In this document: positions 14,100 to 22,954 of the stretch, piece by piece
Layout: every line of letters starts with the position of its first letter
Numbering within the stretch: position 1 is the first letter of the stretch
Assembly: GCA_023412855.1 (NCBI GenBank)
Contig: JAEZRJ010000027.1
Coordinates: 1-39,134 of the forward strand
Length of the DNA stretch: 39,134 bases
Direction: 5' to 3'
Source of the DNA: Bacillota bacterium
GTDB lineage: Bacteria; Bacillota; Clostridia; Lachnospirales; Lachnospiraceae
The notes under the pieces: model-generated
Told to the model about the DNA's origin: nothing
Database searches by the model: none
What the model saw: the letters and a program-made list of their open reading frames with translations, nothing else
Program-made: the position numbers and the translations under genes

Positions 14100-14258
14100 T
14101 TAATTCCCTCCGGGTCCATCTTGACGCGGCCTTGATGACTCAGGAAGCGGTTCTACATTGTAGTCAGGCTTAGTATTATTTTTACTTCCCGGCAAGTCTA
14201 TCTCCGGGATGTTACCGTCGTCAAAGGTATTTTTGGGTTCGTTGTTTTTAGATTTCAT
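14100..14258 (-). CDS. small hypothetical acidic protein (52 aa)
   Basis: ATG at 14258 follows AAAGGATGG at fitting distance and the frame runs to TAA at 14100-14102. The product is hydrophilic, rich in Asp, Asn, Pro and Gly (middle IPEIDLPGSKNN, end RPRQDGPGGN), has no membrane segment and is probably disordered. It is too short for usual ORF cut-offs. I do not recognise a family. It is supported only by the ribosome site and the coding-like composition. Confidence 0.45.
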   Translation of the reverse strand: MKSKNNEPKNTFDDGNIPEIDLPGSKNNTKPDYNVEPLPESSRPRQDGPGGN

Positions 14259-14408
14259 TGTACACCATCCTTTCGGATATAGGGTGTGCAGAAGAAGAGT
14301 TATTTATGCAGAAAATATATTAGTGCGAACGAAAAGCACTCTTGCGTATATGGTATGAAAAGCAATATCTTCATGCTATGTGGCGACCAGGTGCTTGCTG
14401 TAATATAA

Positions 14409-14447
14409 AATAAGCTGCAAATCCATACGATAGACTTGCAGCTTATT
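14409..14447 (-). terminator. terminator of the holin-like toxin gene
   Basis: A 12-bp stem, AATAAGCTGCAA/TTGCAGCTTATT, with T-rich sequence following on the minus strand. It begins 8 bases after the toxin stop codon. Confidence 0.75.
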
Positions 14448-14455
14448 AGAAGTAC

Positions 14456-14542
14456 TTACTTTGTTTTATGCACATATACGAGTAAAGCAACTAGGAAACC
14501 TCCGAATTGAAATATTAAAGATAATGTTTGATATGTATCCAT
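14456..14542 (-). CDS. putative holin-like toxin (type I toxin family), 28 aa
   Basis: The peptide is MDTYQTLSLIFQFGGFLVAL followed by LVYVHKTK. It fits the small holin-like toxin family (Y-x-x-L-x-L-x-x-x-FG-x-F, then a hydrophobic helix and a short basic tail). AGAGGATG precedes the ATG on the minus strand, and a terminator follows closely. Family members are usually membrane toxins silenced by an antisense RNA. I could not pick out a convincing antitoxin promoter, so the partner is not annotated. It would be expected to overlap the 3' end near 14350-14450. Confidence 0.7.
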   Translation of the reverse strand: MDTYQTLSLIFQFGGFLVALLVYVHKTK

Positions 14543-14658
14543 AATAAACATCCTCTTTTTTCTATATATATGCTAGTTGTCCCGAAATTATTCTCAAAAT
14601 TTGTAAATTATTGCGTTAATTTAAAAATGTGTCAGACCTTCAGCCCTAAGTCTCCTAA

Positions 14659-15660
14659 TTATGAAATATATAATATGGTCATGTTTGCTAATTGCTGAGA
14701 CAATTGTTGCTGTAAAAAGGCTTCTGCCTCCTGCCGGACATCGTTTCGGTAGCAATATTTGCCGCGCCCGCGGCCGGTCATGGTTTCCCGATTCAAAAGC
14801 TTTGTAGAATTAGGAAAGGCATCCGTGTTAATGGCATTTTGTACGAAACTATAAGTCATCAGTATAATTTCTATAAAACCATTTTGTTTGACTTTGGGGT
14901 TTAGTTCATCGGATAGCCGCTCAATCAGTCTGCCATATAATTGCTTCCAGTCCGGGAGCAGAATAATGGGAGCAAGTAATATTCCCACCGGATATCCGGC
15001 TTCTGCCATCTCATTCAATGCATGGATTCGTGCCGAAAGCGGAGATGTGCCTAATTCTATACGATGTATAATTTCTTCGGGATTTATGCTCATACGAAAA
15101 ATAATCTTGCCTTTGTGACCGAGCCCAAGCAACGGGGCCACCATATCGAATTTCGTCGGAAAGGTAAGATGTCCGCGGCCTTCCTGCGCAAAACGCTGGA
15201 TGGTATAGATGAGGTTATCTGTAATTGTATTTTCTAACAGCAAATCGCTGTTGCTGCCAATTTCAAAGGTTTGCGGTGTGGGAGTGGCAGCAGCTTTTTT
15301 AAGAAGCTTGTCCAGCATTTGCTCCCGGTTGACGAACAAGCGAAGATAAGAGCATTTGTTGTAATTGCATACCAGATAGCAATACAAGCACATTGCCCGG
15401 CAACCGGAGGAGGTATATGGTACCAGCCAGTCCGAAACCTTATGGTTGGGTACATATTTATGAGTTTTCCTTGTACCTATGATGAGATGGTTTTTTAATT
15501 TTGTAAAATCACGGTTTTCTGACGCTGCCAGTTCGGGTATATGATTATGATTCTCTATTTCTATCCAAGGCAAGTCAGAATATTTCTTTTGGAGCATCTG
15601 GCCCAATTCATAGTTGAGCGCAGCGGGTTCATAATAAACGGCATCAAAGCGCATATCCAT
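14659..15660 (-). CDS. splB: spore photoproduct lyase
   Basis: 333 aa, the family's usual length. It is a radical-SAM enzyme that splits the 5-thyminyl-5,6-dihydrothymine dimer formed in UV-irradiated spore DNA. The cluster motif is C87-x3-C91-x2-C94 in SSGCRAMCLYCYL. The following CNYNKCSYLRLFVN is also typical of clostridial SPL and includes C98 and C103. The middle carries EIGSNSDLLLE, and RMSINPEEII matches the SAM-binding region. AGGAGG lies 9 bases before the ATG. It indicates a spore-forming host and should be expressed in the forespore, although I could not define a sigma-G promoter. It is not preceded by splA. Confidence 0.93.
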   Translation of the reverse strand: MDMRFDAVYYEPAALNYELGQMLQKKYSDLPWIEIENHNHIPELAASENRDFTKLKNHLIIGTRKTHKYVPNHKVSDWLVPYTSSGCRAMCLYCYLVCNYNKCSYLRLFVNREQMLDKLLKKAAATPTPQTFEIGSNSDLLLENTITDNLIYTIQRFAQEGRGHLTFPTKFDMVAPLLGLGHKGKIIFRMSINPEEIIHRIELGTSPLSARIHALNEMAEAGYPVGILLAPIILLPDWKQLYGRLIERLSDELNPKVKQNGFIEIILMTYSFVQNAINTDAFPNSTKLLNRETMTGRGRGKYCYRNDVRQEAEAFLQQQLSQQLANMTILYIS

Positions 15661-15829
15661 TTTTGGAATCCTCCTGACAGATATAGCTTTCCCCTAAATA
15701 GATGTTTCTATTATTTAATGAATGCTCCAATAAAATTCAAGAAAATGCAGGAAGTGTGCTTCTGAGTGTAAAAGTCTTTTTAATATACGATTTAGGGACA
15801 TATACATTTTATGCCGTTAACGAAGGGTA

Positions 15830-16267
15830 CTACCCCATATTTTCGTAGATTGCCGATTCCTCTTTCGTGCGGTATGTGCTTCCGTGAGGATGAAGCGAAG
15901 GGGCATAGATGGTAAACATTTTTAGCGGAATGGAATCAGTGTTGATTATGTTGTGCCATGTGCCGGCGGGAACCACAACTGCATAACCTTCTTGTATATG
16001 TGCCTGATATTGAAGGCAATCCTGACAAGACCCCATGACTACCAGGGCGCTGCCCTGTTCGATATAGAAAAACTGGTCGGAAGTCTGGTGAACATCCAGA
16101 CCGATGTCAGTGCCGACTGGTACGGACATAAGGGCAAGCTGCATATTTTTGCAGGTCCAGCGGGCGGTGCGGAAATAGTTATTGCTTATCGTGTCTTGTT
16201 TTAGGTTGGTCACAAAGGGTTTGGGTCCCTGATCAATGCTGCTTGTGGTATTGGTGTAGTAATCCAT
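15830..16267 (-). CDS. small cupin-domain protein
   Basis: 145 aa, a single cupin barrel. Motif 1 is around DVHQTSDQFFYIEQGSALVV (residues about 58-77), and motif 2 is GYAVVVPAGTWHNIINT. Ligand His59 and the motif-2 His are visible; the usual H-x-H pair of motif 1 is reduced to one His. It resembles the mannose-6-phosphate-isomerase-like cupins common in spore formers. AAGGAG lies 6 bases before the ATG. It is upstream of the spore photoproduct lyase on the same strand, 169 bases apart, so it may or may not be cotranscribed. The function is unknown. Confidence 0.85.
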   Translation of the reverse strand: MDYYTNTTSSIDQGPKPFVTNLKQDTISNNYFRTARWTCKNMQLALMSVPVGTDIGLDVHQTSDQFFYIEQGSALVVMGSCQDCLQYQAHIQEGYAVVVPAGTWHNIINTDSIPLKMFTIYAPSLHPHGSTYRTKEESAIYENMG

Positions 16268-16462
16268 GAGTTGCTCCTTGAAAATATCTATATCATTATT
16301 ATATGAATATGCGGGATTTTGTGATGTTGAGATAATAGGTAAGTCGGTTAGTTATATTTGTCATCGGGAAATAAGTATATAAAAGTTCTTCATTTCATCT
16401 TGAGATTTTCAATCACAAAATATGTCCAATATAATTAGGAAGACAAATATGGAGTATTTTGG

Positions 16463-16468
16463 TATAAT
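16463..16468 (+). promoter_or_regulatory. likely -10 box for the lipoprotein gene
   Basis: A perfect TATAAT 95 bases upstream of the chosen start, with only a weak -35 (AAGACA, 16440-16445) 17 bases before it. The 16268-16557 interval otherwise shows no gene. Confidence 0.45.
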
Positions 16469-16557
16469 GTACAGGCTTATGTACCATAGTGGCTGAATTC
16501 AGTCATGTGAAGCAGAGAGAAAAAGCGGGCGAATATGAGGGGAACGAGGAGATTGGG

Positions 16558-17703
16558 ATGAAGAGGTATATAGTTTTTTTAACAATTATTCTGGCAATCG
16601 GATTATGTGGCTGCGGGCAGAAAAATGTGCCGAAAGTGGAAGAAGCGGCTTCTGTAAGTGAAAAGGCCGAAGGGGTGGAAGAAAGAGCGGATGATCTTTC
16701 GGGGTTGGAAAAAACAGATAAAGATGTAGAAACAGATAAAAAGACAGAACCGGATAAAAAGGCAAAAGCAGACAATAATGCAGACGCAGGCAAGAATACG
16801 AATGCTGATGAGAAAACTGAGAAGGGCCTAAAAGCTAACTCAGACCAGAAGGTGGCGGGGAAGGCTGATAACAACTCTGCAAAAGCAAAAAAGGATGTAA
16901 AGGATAAGTCAGAAGAAAGCGAAGAGGGAATACTCCCTGAATACAAGGTAACAGCTTTTGAAGAAACGAGGGTTATGTATGCATCCAATCCGGTAAATGT
17001 GAGAAAGGGGCCGTCTACTGACTACGATAGAGCAGGCAGTCTTACCCGTGCCCAGGAGGTTATCGTAAGCGGGCAGGCCGATACCGGTTGGTTTGAAATT
17101 ATATATGGTGAGGGAAAGGCTTATGTGAGCGACCGCTATTTACAGGAGGAAAAGCCGGCCGAAGAAGTGCAGGAAGCGGCAGCAGGACAGCAGGGGAAGG
17201 CAGTGACGGAGGTAAAGAATGTGTCAGGGGTCATTCTTGTAGGTGATTCCCGGTTTGTTCAAATGCAGGAAAACGTGGGGGAAAATAGCTGTACATGGAT
17301 TGCGGAAAACGGAAAGGGTTACAACTGGCTGAATGAGAATGCGATAGCGAGAATCGACAGTTGCGCGGGGAAGGGTTCGAAGATTCTAATAAATCTGGGC
17401 GTTAACGATCCCGGCAACCTGAAAAACTATCTGGAGTTAGTCAATGCGAAGGCGGATGAGTGGGTAGGAAAGGGTGCAAAGGTATATTATGCGTCGGTGA
17501 ATCCTGTTTGGGAAAATCCGTATGTGACAGAGGAGCAGGTAGAGTACTTTAACAGCCAGATGGTAAGCGGCTTAAGCGGAAATGTGCAATGGATAGACAG
17601 CCACAGCTACCTCGATTCGATCGGCTACAAGCTGGTGGATGGACTTCATTATAATGCGGAAACCTATCAGAATCTCTACGCATATTTTATGAGCTGTCTG
17701 TAA
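16558..17703 (+). CDS. lipoprotein with SH3 and SGNH-hydrolase domains
   Basis: 381 aa from ATG at 16558, chosen because GAGGAG lies 6 bases upstream and a lipoprotein signal starts here; the frame is open further upstream to 16489. Lipobox LCGC puts the acylated Cys at 19. A Lys/Asp/Glu/Ala-rich linker (about 25-130) spans the wall. A bacterial SH3 domain follows (NPVNVRKGPSTDYDRAGSLT to YVSDRYL, about 140-198), then an SGNH domain with S231 in VGDSR, N283 in LGVND, and D361-x-x-H364 in DGLHY, the complete SGNH set. It is probably a surface esterase or deacetylase acting on wall glycans; the substrate is inferred only. Confidence 0.85.
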   Translation: MKRYIVFLTIILAIGLCGCGQKNVPKVEEAASVSEKAEGVEERADDLSGLEKTDKDVETDKKTEPDKKAKADNNADAGKNTNADEKTEKGLKANSDQKVAGKADNNSAKAKKDVKDKSEESEEGILPEYKVTAFEETRVMYASNPVNVRKGPSTDYDRAGSLTRAQEVIVSGQADTGWFEIIYGEGKAYVSDRYLQEEKPAEEVQEAAAGQQGKAVTEVKNVSGVILVGDSRFVQMQENVGENSCTWIAENGKGYNWLNENAIARIDSCAGKGSKILINLGVNDPGNLKNYLELVNAKADEWVGKGAKVYYASVNPVWENPYVTEEQVEYFNSQMVSGLSGNVQWIDSHSYLDSIGYKLVDGLHYNAETYQNLYAYFMSCL

Positions 17704-17727
17704 GAAGGATAAAACGGGTATTTTAAC

Positions 17728-17756
17728 TTGTATTGCCGAAGTGAATCTGTTATAAT
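17728..17756 (+). promoter_or_regulatory. promoter of the phosphofructokinase gene
   Basis: TTGTAT (17728-17733), 17 bases, TATAAT (17751-17756). The leader contains a hairpin ACCGCAT/ATGCGGT at 17772-17792 of unknown role. Confidence 0.75.
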
Positions 17757-17832
17757 CGGTGGTGGTAATTGACCGCATACACAAAATGCGGTTGAAATAA
17801 AGAAATTATAAGAGGATCAAAGGAGAGGAAAT

Positions 17833-19062
17833 ATGAAAGGAAATATTGTTGTTGGACAGTCCGGCGGACCTACGGCCGTAATTAACTCATCGGTAGCTGG
17901 CGTATATGCAGCAGCTAAAAAGCTTGGCGTAAAGAAAGTATATGGTATGGTACATGGTATCCAAGGATTTTTGCAGGATAATTTGTGCGACCTCGATGAA
18001 TATCTCTCAGATGAAACCGGTATTGAGTTATTGAAGAGAACTCCTTCAGCATTTTTAGGCTCCTGCCGTTTCAAAATGCCTAAAATTGAAGGGCATGAAG
18101 AAGTATATGAAAAAGTATTTGAAATAATGGAAAAGCACGACATCGAATGTTTATTCTATGCGGGCGGTAACGATTCTATGGATACCGTGAAGATGCTGTC
18201 TGATTATGCAGCCGCTCACAATAAACCGCAGAGATTCATGGGCGTACCTAAGACTATTGACAATGACCTTCCGATTACGGATCACTGTCCGGGATATGGT
18301 TCTGCAGCGAAGTATATCGCTACGAGCTTGAAGGAAATCATTCGCGACAATGAGTCTTTCGGTGTTGAGAAGCCTACCGTATGTATCGTAGAGATTATGG
18401 GACGCCATGCAGGTTGGTTGACTGCAGCGGCAGCACTCGCAAAGGGAGAAGATTGCAGCGGTGTGGACGCTATCTACCTTCCGGAAGTAGCTTTTGATGT
18501 GGACAAGTTCATGGCTAAGGTAAAAGAGTTGGGTGCTACGAAGAGATCTGTAGTAATCGCAGTATCCGAAGGCGTAGCTTTGGCAGACGGACGTTTCGTA
18601 TGCGAACTCGCAGATGCGGATAAGGCAGTGGATGCGTTCGGACACAAGCAGTTGTCCGGTACGGCTGCATATCTTTGCTCCTTGGTTGCAGATGAGACGG
18701 GACTTAAGGCTCGTGCGGTAGAATTCTCTACCTTACAGCGTGCAGCTACTCACCTCGCTTCCCTGACAGACATTAACGAGGCATTCCAGGTTGGACATGA
18801 CGCTGTTGTTGCCGCAGAGGAAGGCAAGACCGGCATGATGATTACTCTTGACAGAAATGGAGACGATCCTTATCAGTGTGGTACGAGTGCATACGATATT
18901 CATGCAATCGCTAACGTTGAGAGACCGGTTCCGGCAGAATGGATCACAGCAGATGGATGCGGACTTAACGAAGGCTATGAGAAATATGCAAGACCGCTCA
19001 TTATCGGCGAGTTACAGCCTTTATTCGTAAATGGTTTGCCGAGACACTTAGTAAGAAAATAG
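17833..19062 (+). CDS. pfp: PPi-dependent 6-phosphofructokinase
   Basis: 409 aa. It phosphorylates fructose 6-phosphate in glycolysis, and reversibly when pyrophosphate is the donor. GQSGGPTAVINSS at the start is the phosphate-donor loop; GGNDSMDT (N113, D114) and PKTIDNDLP (K140, catalytic D143) follow. Lys in place of Gly in the P-K-T-I-D-N-D motif is the accepted mark of PPi use over ATP. MGRHAGWLTAA binds the sugar phosphate. GGAGAGGAAAT precedes the ATG. The gene is monocistronic, with its own promoter and terminator, and appears to be a housekeeping gene. Confidence 0.93.
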   Translation: MKGNIVVGQSGGPTAVINSSVAGVYAAAKKLGVKKVYGMVHGIQGFLQDNLCDLDEYLSDETGIELLKRTPSAFLGSCRFKMPKIEGHEEVYEKVFEIMEKHDIECLFYAGGNDSMDTVKMLSDYAAAHNKPQRFMGVPKTIDNDLPITDHCPGYGSAAKYIATSLKEIIRDNESFGVEKPTVCIVEIMGRHAGWLTAAAALAKGEDCSGVDAIYLPEVAFDVDKFMAKVKELGATKRSVVIAVSEGVALADGRFVCELADADKAVDAFGHKQLSGTAAYLCSLVADETGLKARAVEFSTLQRAATHLASLTDINEAFQVGHDAVVAAEEGKTGMMITLDRNGDDPYQCGTSAYDIHAIANVERPVPAEWITADGCGLNEGYEKYARPLIIGELQPLFVNGLPRHLVRK

Positions 19063-19091
19063 ATATTCTGAAAGTGATTTTTATAAAACGA

Positions 19092-19125
19092 GACAGATGC
19101 GATGTAAATCGCATCTGTCTTTTTT
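19092..19125 (+). terminator. terminator of the phosphofructokinase gene
   Basis: A 12-bp perfect stem, GACAGATGCGAT/ATCGCATCTGTC, with a GTAA loop, then TTTTTT. It may also stop the convergent AraC transcript. Confidence 0.92.
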
Positions 19126-19134
19126 CTTGATATC

Positions 19135-20037
19135 TTATTTTGAATGAGTTTTCCGATAATCGCTGGGAGAGCAGTTCATAATCTTTTTAAAGGTTTCTGC
19201 AAAGTAACTGCTTCCGTGAAATCCTATTTCCACGGCAATTTCCGTCATGGATTGACCGCCGCTTAAAAGCAGGGGAAGACTTTTTTGTATGCGATAGTTC
19301 AATAAGTAGGTAAAGGGAGTCTGGCGCAGCGTTCGCTTGAACAAATGACAGCATTCGCTTTTGCTTATATGGCAGGAACCGGCGATGTCCTGAAGGGAAA
19401 TATCTTCGCTATAATGAGACTGGATGAAGCCGATTGCCGTTTTCAGGCGGTTGATGTCGATTGCCGTGCCGGTCTCTTTTTGATTTAAAAAGGGCTGAAG
19501 CTCTTGAAAAAGGAGAAACCATAGAGAGCAGAGTTTTTCCGCAACGAGAAGCTCATAACCGCTCTTTGTCTGGTCCTGCAATTCGGCGGTCTCCAAAAGC
19601 AGGGAAATCATTTGTTTTCCAAAGGGGGAATCCCCGCTTAAATATTTGGAAAAGAGTTCCGGCTCCGTACAGATGGGATTAACGTACCGGTTGAAGATAA
19701 GGCTGTCCTCATAGCCGAAGATGATAACAGGATTGAGTACAAAGGCGATATAGCTGCAGTCTGCCTCCGTGCCGACTGTTCTGGCGGTATGCAAGACATT
19801 GGAGTTAGTGAAAATCCCGTTTCCGGCACTGATTTTATATAAGTTGTCGTTTGCCTGGTATTCCATGCAGCCTTCCGTTACATAGGTGAATTCCACTTCA
19901 GGATGCCAATGGATGGGAAAAGAATCTTGCTCATAATTGGAAAGCCTCTCATAGCCCACACGAAAAGGAAAGGAATATTTGTCGGTAGTATTTCTTTCTT
20001 TCAGATTATTATCAAGAAAAAGTCTGAATTTCTCCAT
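19135..20037 (-). CDS. AraC-family regulator with cupin sensor
   Basis: 300 aa. The N-terminal AraC-type cupin (residues about 25-110; FPIHWHPEVEFTYVTEG) should bind a sugar. The C-terminal double helix-turn-helix spans about 195-298, with ISLQDIAGSCHISKSECCHLFKR-type helix 1 and AVEIGFHGSSYFAETFKK-type helix 2. AGGAGG is 5 bases before the ATG at 20037. It is divergent from the GH94 gene, with 172 bases between. AraC proteins placed this way usually activate the neighbouring sugar gene. Its ligand may be a disaccharide or oligosaccharide of the substrate below. Confidence 0.92.
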   Translation of the reverse strand: MEKFRLFLDNNLKERNTTDKYSFPFRVGYERLSNYEQDSFPIHWHPEVEFTYVTEGCMEYQANDNLYKISAGNGIFTNSNVLHTARTVGTEADCSYIAFVLNPVIIFGYEDSLIFNRYVNPICTEPELFSKYLSGDSPFGKQMISLLLETAELQDQTKSGYELLVAEKLCSLWFLLFQELQPFLNQKETGTAIDINRLKTAIGFIQSHYSEDISLQDIAGSCHISKSECCHLFKRTLRQTPFTYLLNYRIQKSLPLLLSGGQSMTEIAVEIGFHGSSYFAETFKKIMNCSPSDYRKTHSK

Positions 20038-20209
20038 GGAATCCTCCTATAGACAATATTGTTATAGAAAACTACATTTTTAATATAGAATAAATATATT
20101 TTTATACATTATACTTGGTATATAAGGAAAAAGCAACGTGTATTAGGGCGACGGATGAGATTTGGGAAACATAAATTTATTTGTCGTAAATGGGAAGGAG
20201 TTTTAGCTT

Positions 20210-22906
20210 ATGGAACAGTACAAATTTATCGATGAAGAAGGCAGCTTTCGGATAGAGAATCCGGAGCTTACGAGTTATCTTTATTTTCCGGTGGCAGGAG
20301 AATCAGGGGTCATGAGCAGCATTACGCCTCTGCTTGGCGGGGACTCCAAGACCGGGCAGAATACATTCTTGTTAGAACCGGTCAGCAATGAAAATTTACA
20401 TAATAATAAGTCATCCCGTAATTTCTGGCTAAAAATGCAAAGCGGAGAGCTTTGGTCCGCTATGGGGGTTTCTTCCAGGCAGCAGACAGAGAAGTTCACC
20501 AAGGCGAAAGAGGAAACGGTCCTCGAAGCGGGTATTATGTGGCATAAGGTGAAGCGGAAATCTTCCGTCTATGGTCTGACCTCAGAGGTGACGACCTTTG
20601 TTCCTCATACGGAGGATAAGGTTGAGCTGACTATGGTAACTATTGAAAATACGGGGAAAAATTATATAACGGCCACACCCGTAGCGGCAATTCCTATATA
20701 TGCGCGCAGTGCGGACAATATAAGGGATCATAGGAACGTTACGAGCATGCTCCACCGAATCATAACGGCAGAAAATGGCGTTGTGGTGAATCCTACACTG
20801 ACTTTTGATGAACGAGGCCATAGAAAGAACTCGGTAGTATACGGCGTGTTTGGAAGGGGAAACGGCAGGCTTCCCATCGGTTTTATTCCGGTAGCTGAGG
20901 ATTTCGTCGGCGAAGGCGGAGATTTCGAGAATCCCGGTGTGTTGTATGGGGAGAAGATAGATATGGTACCTGCGGGTATACAGGTGGATGGCTTCGAAGC
21001 TATGGGCGGAATTGTGTTCGAAGAATTCACGATAAATCCGGGTGAGAAGATTTCCTACGTGGTGGCTCTCGGTTATGGAGAAGATGTAGATGCCCTTTCG
21101 AATGCGGCAGACTCCTACCTGACAGAAGAGGTCTTTTTGAAGAGGCTGAAAGAGACAAAGGAATATTGGAACGGGAAGGTAAACATCTCTTATGAATCAG
21201 GAGACGATAGGTTCGACAAATGGATGTATTGGGTGAATTTCCAGCCGATACTGCGACGCATTTATGGCTGTTCCTTCCTGCCCCACCATGACTATGGAAA
21301 AGGTGGAAGAGGCTGGAGGGATTTATGGCAGGATTGTCTGGCACTCCTTATGATGAACCCTTCCGGTGTCAGGGAAATGCTTCTGTCTAATTTCGGAGGC
21401 GTGCGCATGGACGGAACCAACGCTACGATTATCGGAAAGGAGCAGGGCGAGTTCATTGCGGATAGAAACGGAATTGCCAGAGTATGGATGGACCATGGCA
21501 TGTGGCCCTTCATGACTTCTCACTTGTATATCAAGCAAAGCGGTGATTTGGATTTCATGCTGGAGGAAGCAGAATATTTCAAAGATGCCCAAGGCTTCCG
21601 GGGGGAAGGCAGTGATGAGAACTGGGTGCCGGAGCAAGGCTGCATTCAGAAGACGGCAGAGGGCGATGCTTACAGAGGAACGATTCTTGAACATGTACTG
21701 TTGCAGCACCTTACCGCATTTTATGATGTGGGGGAACACAACCATATGCGGCTTAGGGGGGCTGACTGGAACGATGCGCTGGACATGGCGCCGGAGCGAG
21801 GAGAGAGTGTGGCGTTTACGGCAGCTTATGCGGGAAATATGGAGGAGATCGCTGACCTTTTACTTCGTATGAGAAAGAAGGGAAAGGTGCAGACCGTCAC
21901 TCTTTTGAAGGAAATGGAGCTGCTTCTTTGTGAAAAGGAAGGTCTTTATGAGAGTATAGAGGAGAAGAAGGAGCTGTTAAAGCGCTATTGTAACACCTGC
22001 GGGCATACGGTAAGCGGTGAGAGATTTGAAATAGATACGGAAAGGCTGGCGGAGAATATAAGGAAAAAAGCCGCTTGGCTGAAGGAGCATATCAGAAAGA
22101 CGGAATGGATCAAAAATGGTGCGGGGCTTTCCTGGTACAACAGCTATTACGATAACAGCGGAAAAAGGGTAGAGGGCGATTTTGAAAAGGGAGTACGCAT
22201 GATGCTGACCGGGCAGGTATTTGCCATTATGTCGGGGACTGCGCAGGAGAAGCAGATAGAGGAGATCGTAAAGTCTGCGGATGAATATCTCTACGCACCG
22301 GAGGTAGGCGGCTATCGTCTGAATACGAATTTTGAAGAAATCAAAGCCGATATGGGAAGAATGTTCGGGTTTGCCTATGGGCAGAAGGAGAACGGCGCGG
22401 TATTCAGCCATATGACGACGATGTATGCCAACGCTCTATACAAGCGCGGGTTTGTAAAGGAAGGTTATAAGGCGGTGAAGAGCCTTTACAGCCATGCCAG
22501 TGATGTGACGAAGAGTAAGATATACCCGGGGATTCCTGAATATATAGACCCGAAAGGAAGGGGCGTTTACCATTACCTTACGGGGGCAGCGAGCTGGCTG
22601 CTGATGACGGTGCTCACTGAGATGTATGGAGTAAAAGGGGAGTATGGCAGTTTGAAGCTGGAGCCGAAGCTTATGGCGGAGCAGTTCGATAAGAATCATG
22701 AGGCTGCGGTTCACTTGGAGTTTGCGGGACGGAAGCTTCATGTGAAGTATTTGAATCCGCTTATGAAGTCGTATGGGGAGTATGAAGTGAAGGAAGTTAT
22801 TATGAATGGGCAGCTTGTGGCGGGAAAAGATGCTTTGATCGGGAAGGAGTATTTCGTTTCTTGTAAGGTGCATAGAGAGAATGATATTGTGGTGATTTTG
22901 AGGTAA
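20210..22906 (+). CDS. GH94 inverting glycoside phosphorylase, laminaribiose-phosphorylase-like
   Basis: 898 aa, cytoplasmic. The N-terminal beta-sandwich (SYLYFPVAGESGVMSSITP, about 23-42, then SRNFW and WSAMGVSS) leads to an (alpha/alpha)6 barrel with GGRGWRDLWQDCL near 365, DGTNATIIGKEQGEF near 400, and the acid motif GADWNDAL (D519, D522). The C-terminal part has VFSHMTTMYANALYKRGF and GRGVYHYLTGAASWLL. It cleaves a beta-linked glucoside with phosphate to give glucose 1-phosphate. Length and motifs resemble laminaribiose phosphorylase more than cellobiose phosphorylase (about 810 aa), but linkage specificity is inference. AAGGAG lies 9 bases before the ATG. Confidence 0.88.
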   Translation: MEQYKFIDEEGSFRIENPELTSYLYFPVAGESGVMSSITPLLGGDSKTGQNTFLLEPVSNENLHNNKSSRNFWLKMQSGELWSAMGVSSRQQTEKFTKAKEETVLEAGIMWHKVKRKSSVYGLTSEVTTFVPHTEDKVELTMVTIENTGKNYITATPVAAIPIYARSADNIRDHRNVTSMLHRIITAENGVVVNPTLTFDERGHRKNSVVYGVFGRGNGRLPIGFIPVAEDFVGEGGDFENPGVLYGEKIDMVPAGIQVDGFEAMGGIVFEEFTINPGEKISYVVALGYGEDVDALSNAADSYLTEEVFLKRLKETKEYWNGKVNISYESGDDRFDKWMYWVNFQPILRRIYGCSFLPHHDYGKGGRGWRDLWQDCLALLMMNPSGVREMLLSNFGGVRMDGTNATIIGKEQGEFIADRNGIARVWMDHGMWPFMTSHLYIKQSGDLDFMLEEAEYFKDAQGFRGEGSDENWVPEQGCIQKTAEGDAYRGTILEHVLLQHLTAFYDVGEHNHMRLRGADWNDALDMAPERGESVAFTAAYAGNMEEIADLLLRMRKKGKVQTVTLLKEMELLLCEKEGLYESIEEKKELLKRYCNTCGHTVSGERFEIDTERLAENIRKKAAWLKEHIRKTEWIKNGAGLSWYNSYYDNSGKRVEGDFEKGVRMMLTGQVFAIMSGTAQEKQIEEIVKSADEYLYAPEVGGYRLNTNFEEIKADMGRMFGFAYGQKENGAVFSHMTTMYANALYKRGFVKEGYKAVKSLYSHASDVTKSKIYPGIPEYIDPKGRGVYHYLTGAASWLLMTVLTEMYGVKGEYGSLKLEPKLMAEQFDKNHEAAVHLEFAGRKLHVKYLNPLMKSYGEYEVKEVIMNGQLVAGKDALIGKEYFVSCKVHRENDIVVILR

Positions 22907-22954
22907 AAGGGAATTTGGGGAATTTTGTGAAATTTTGGGGTGTGGGGGGCGGCC

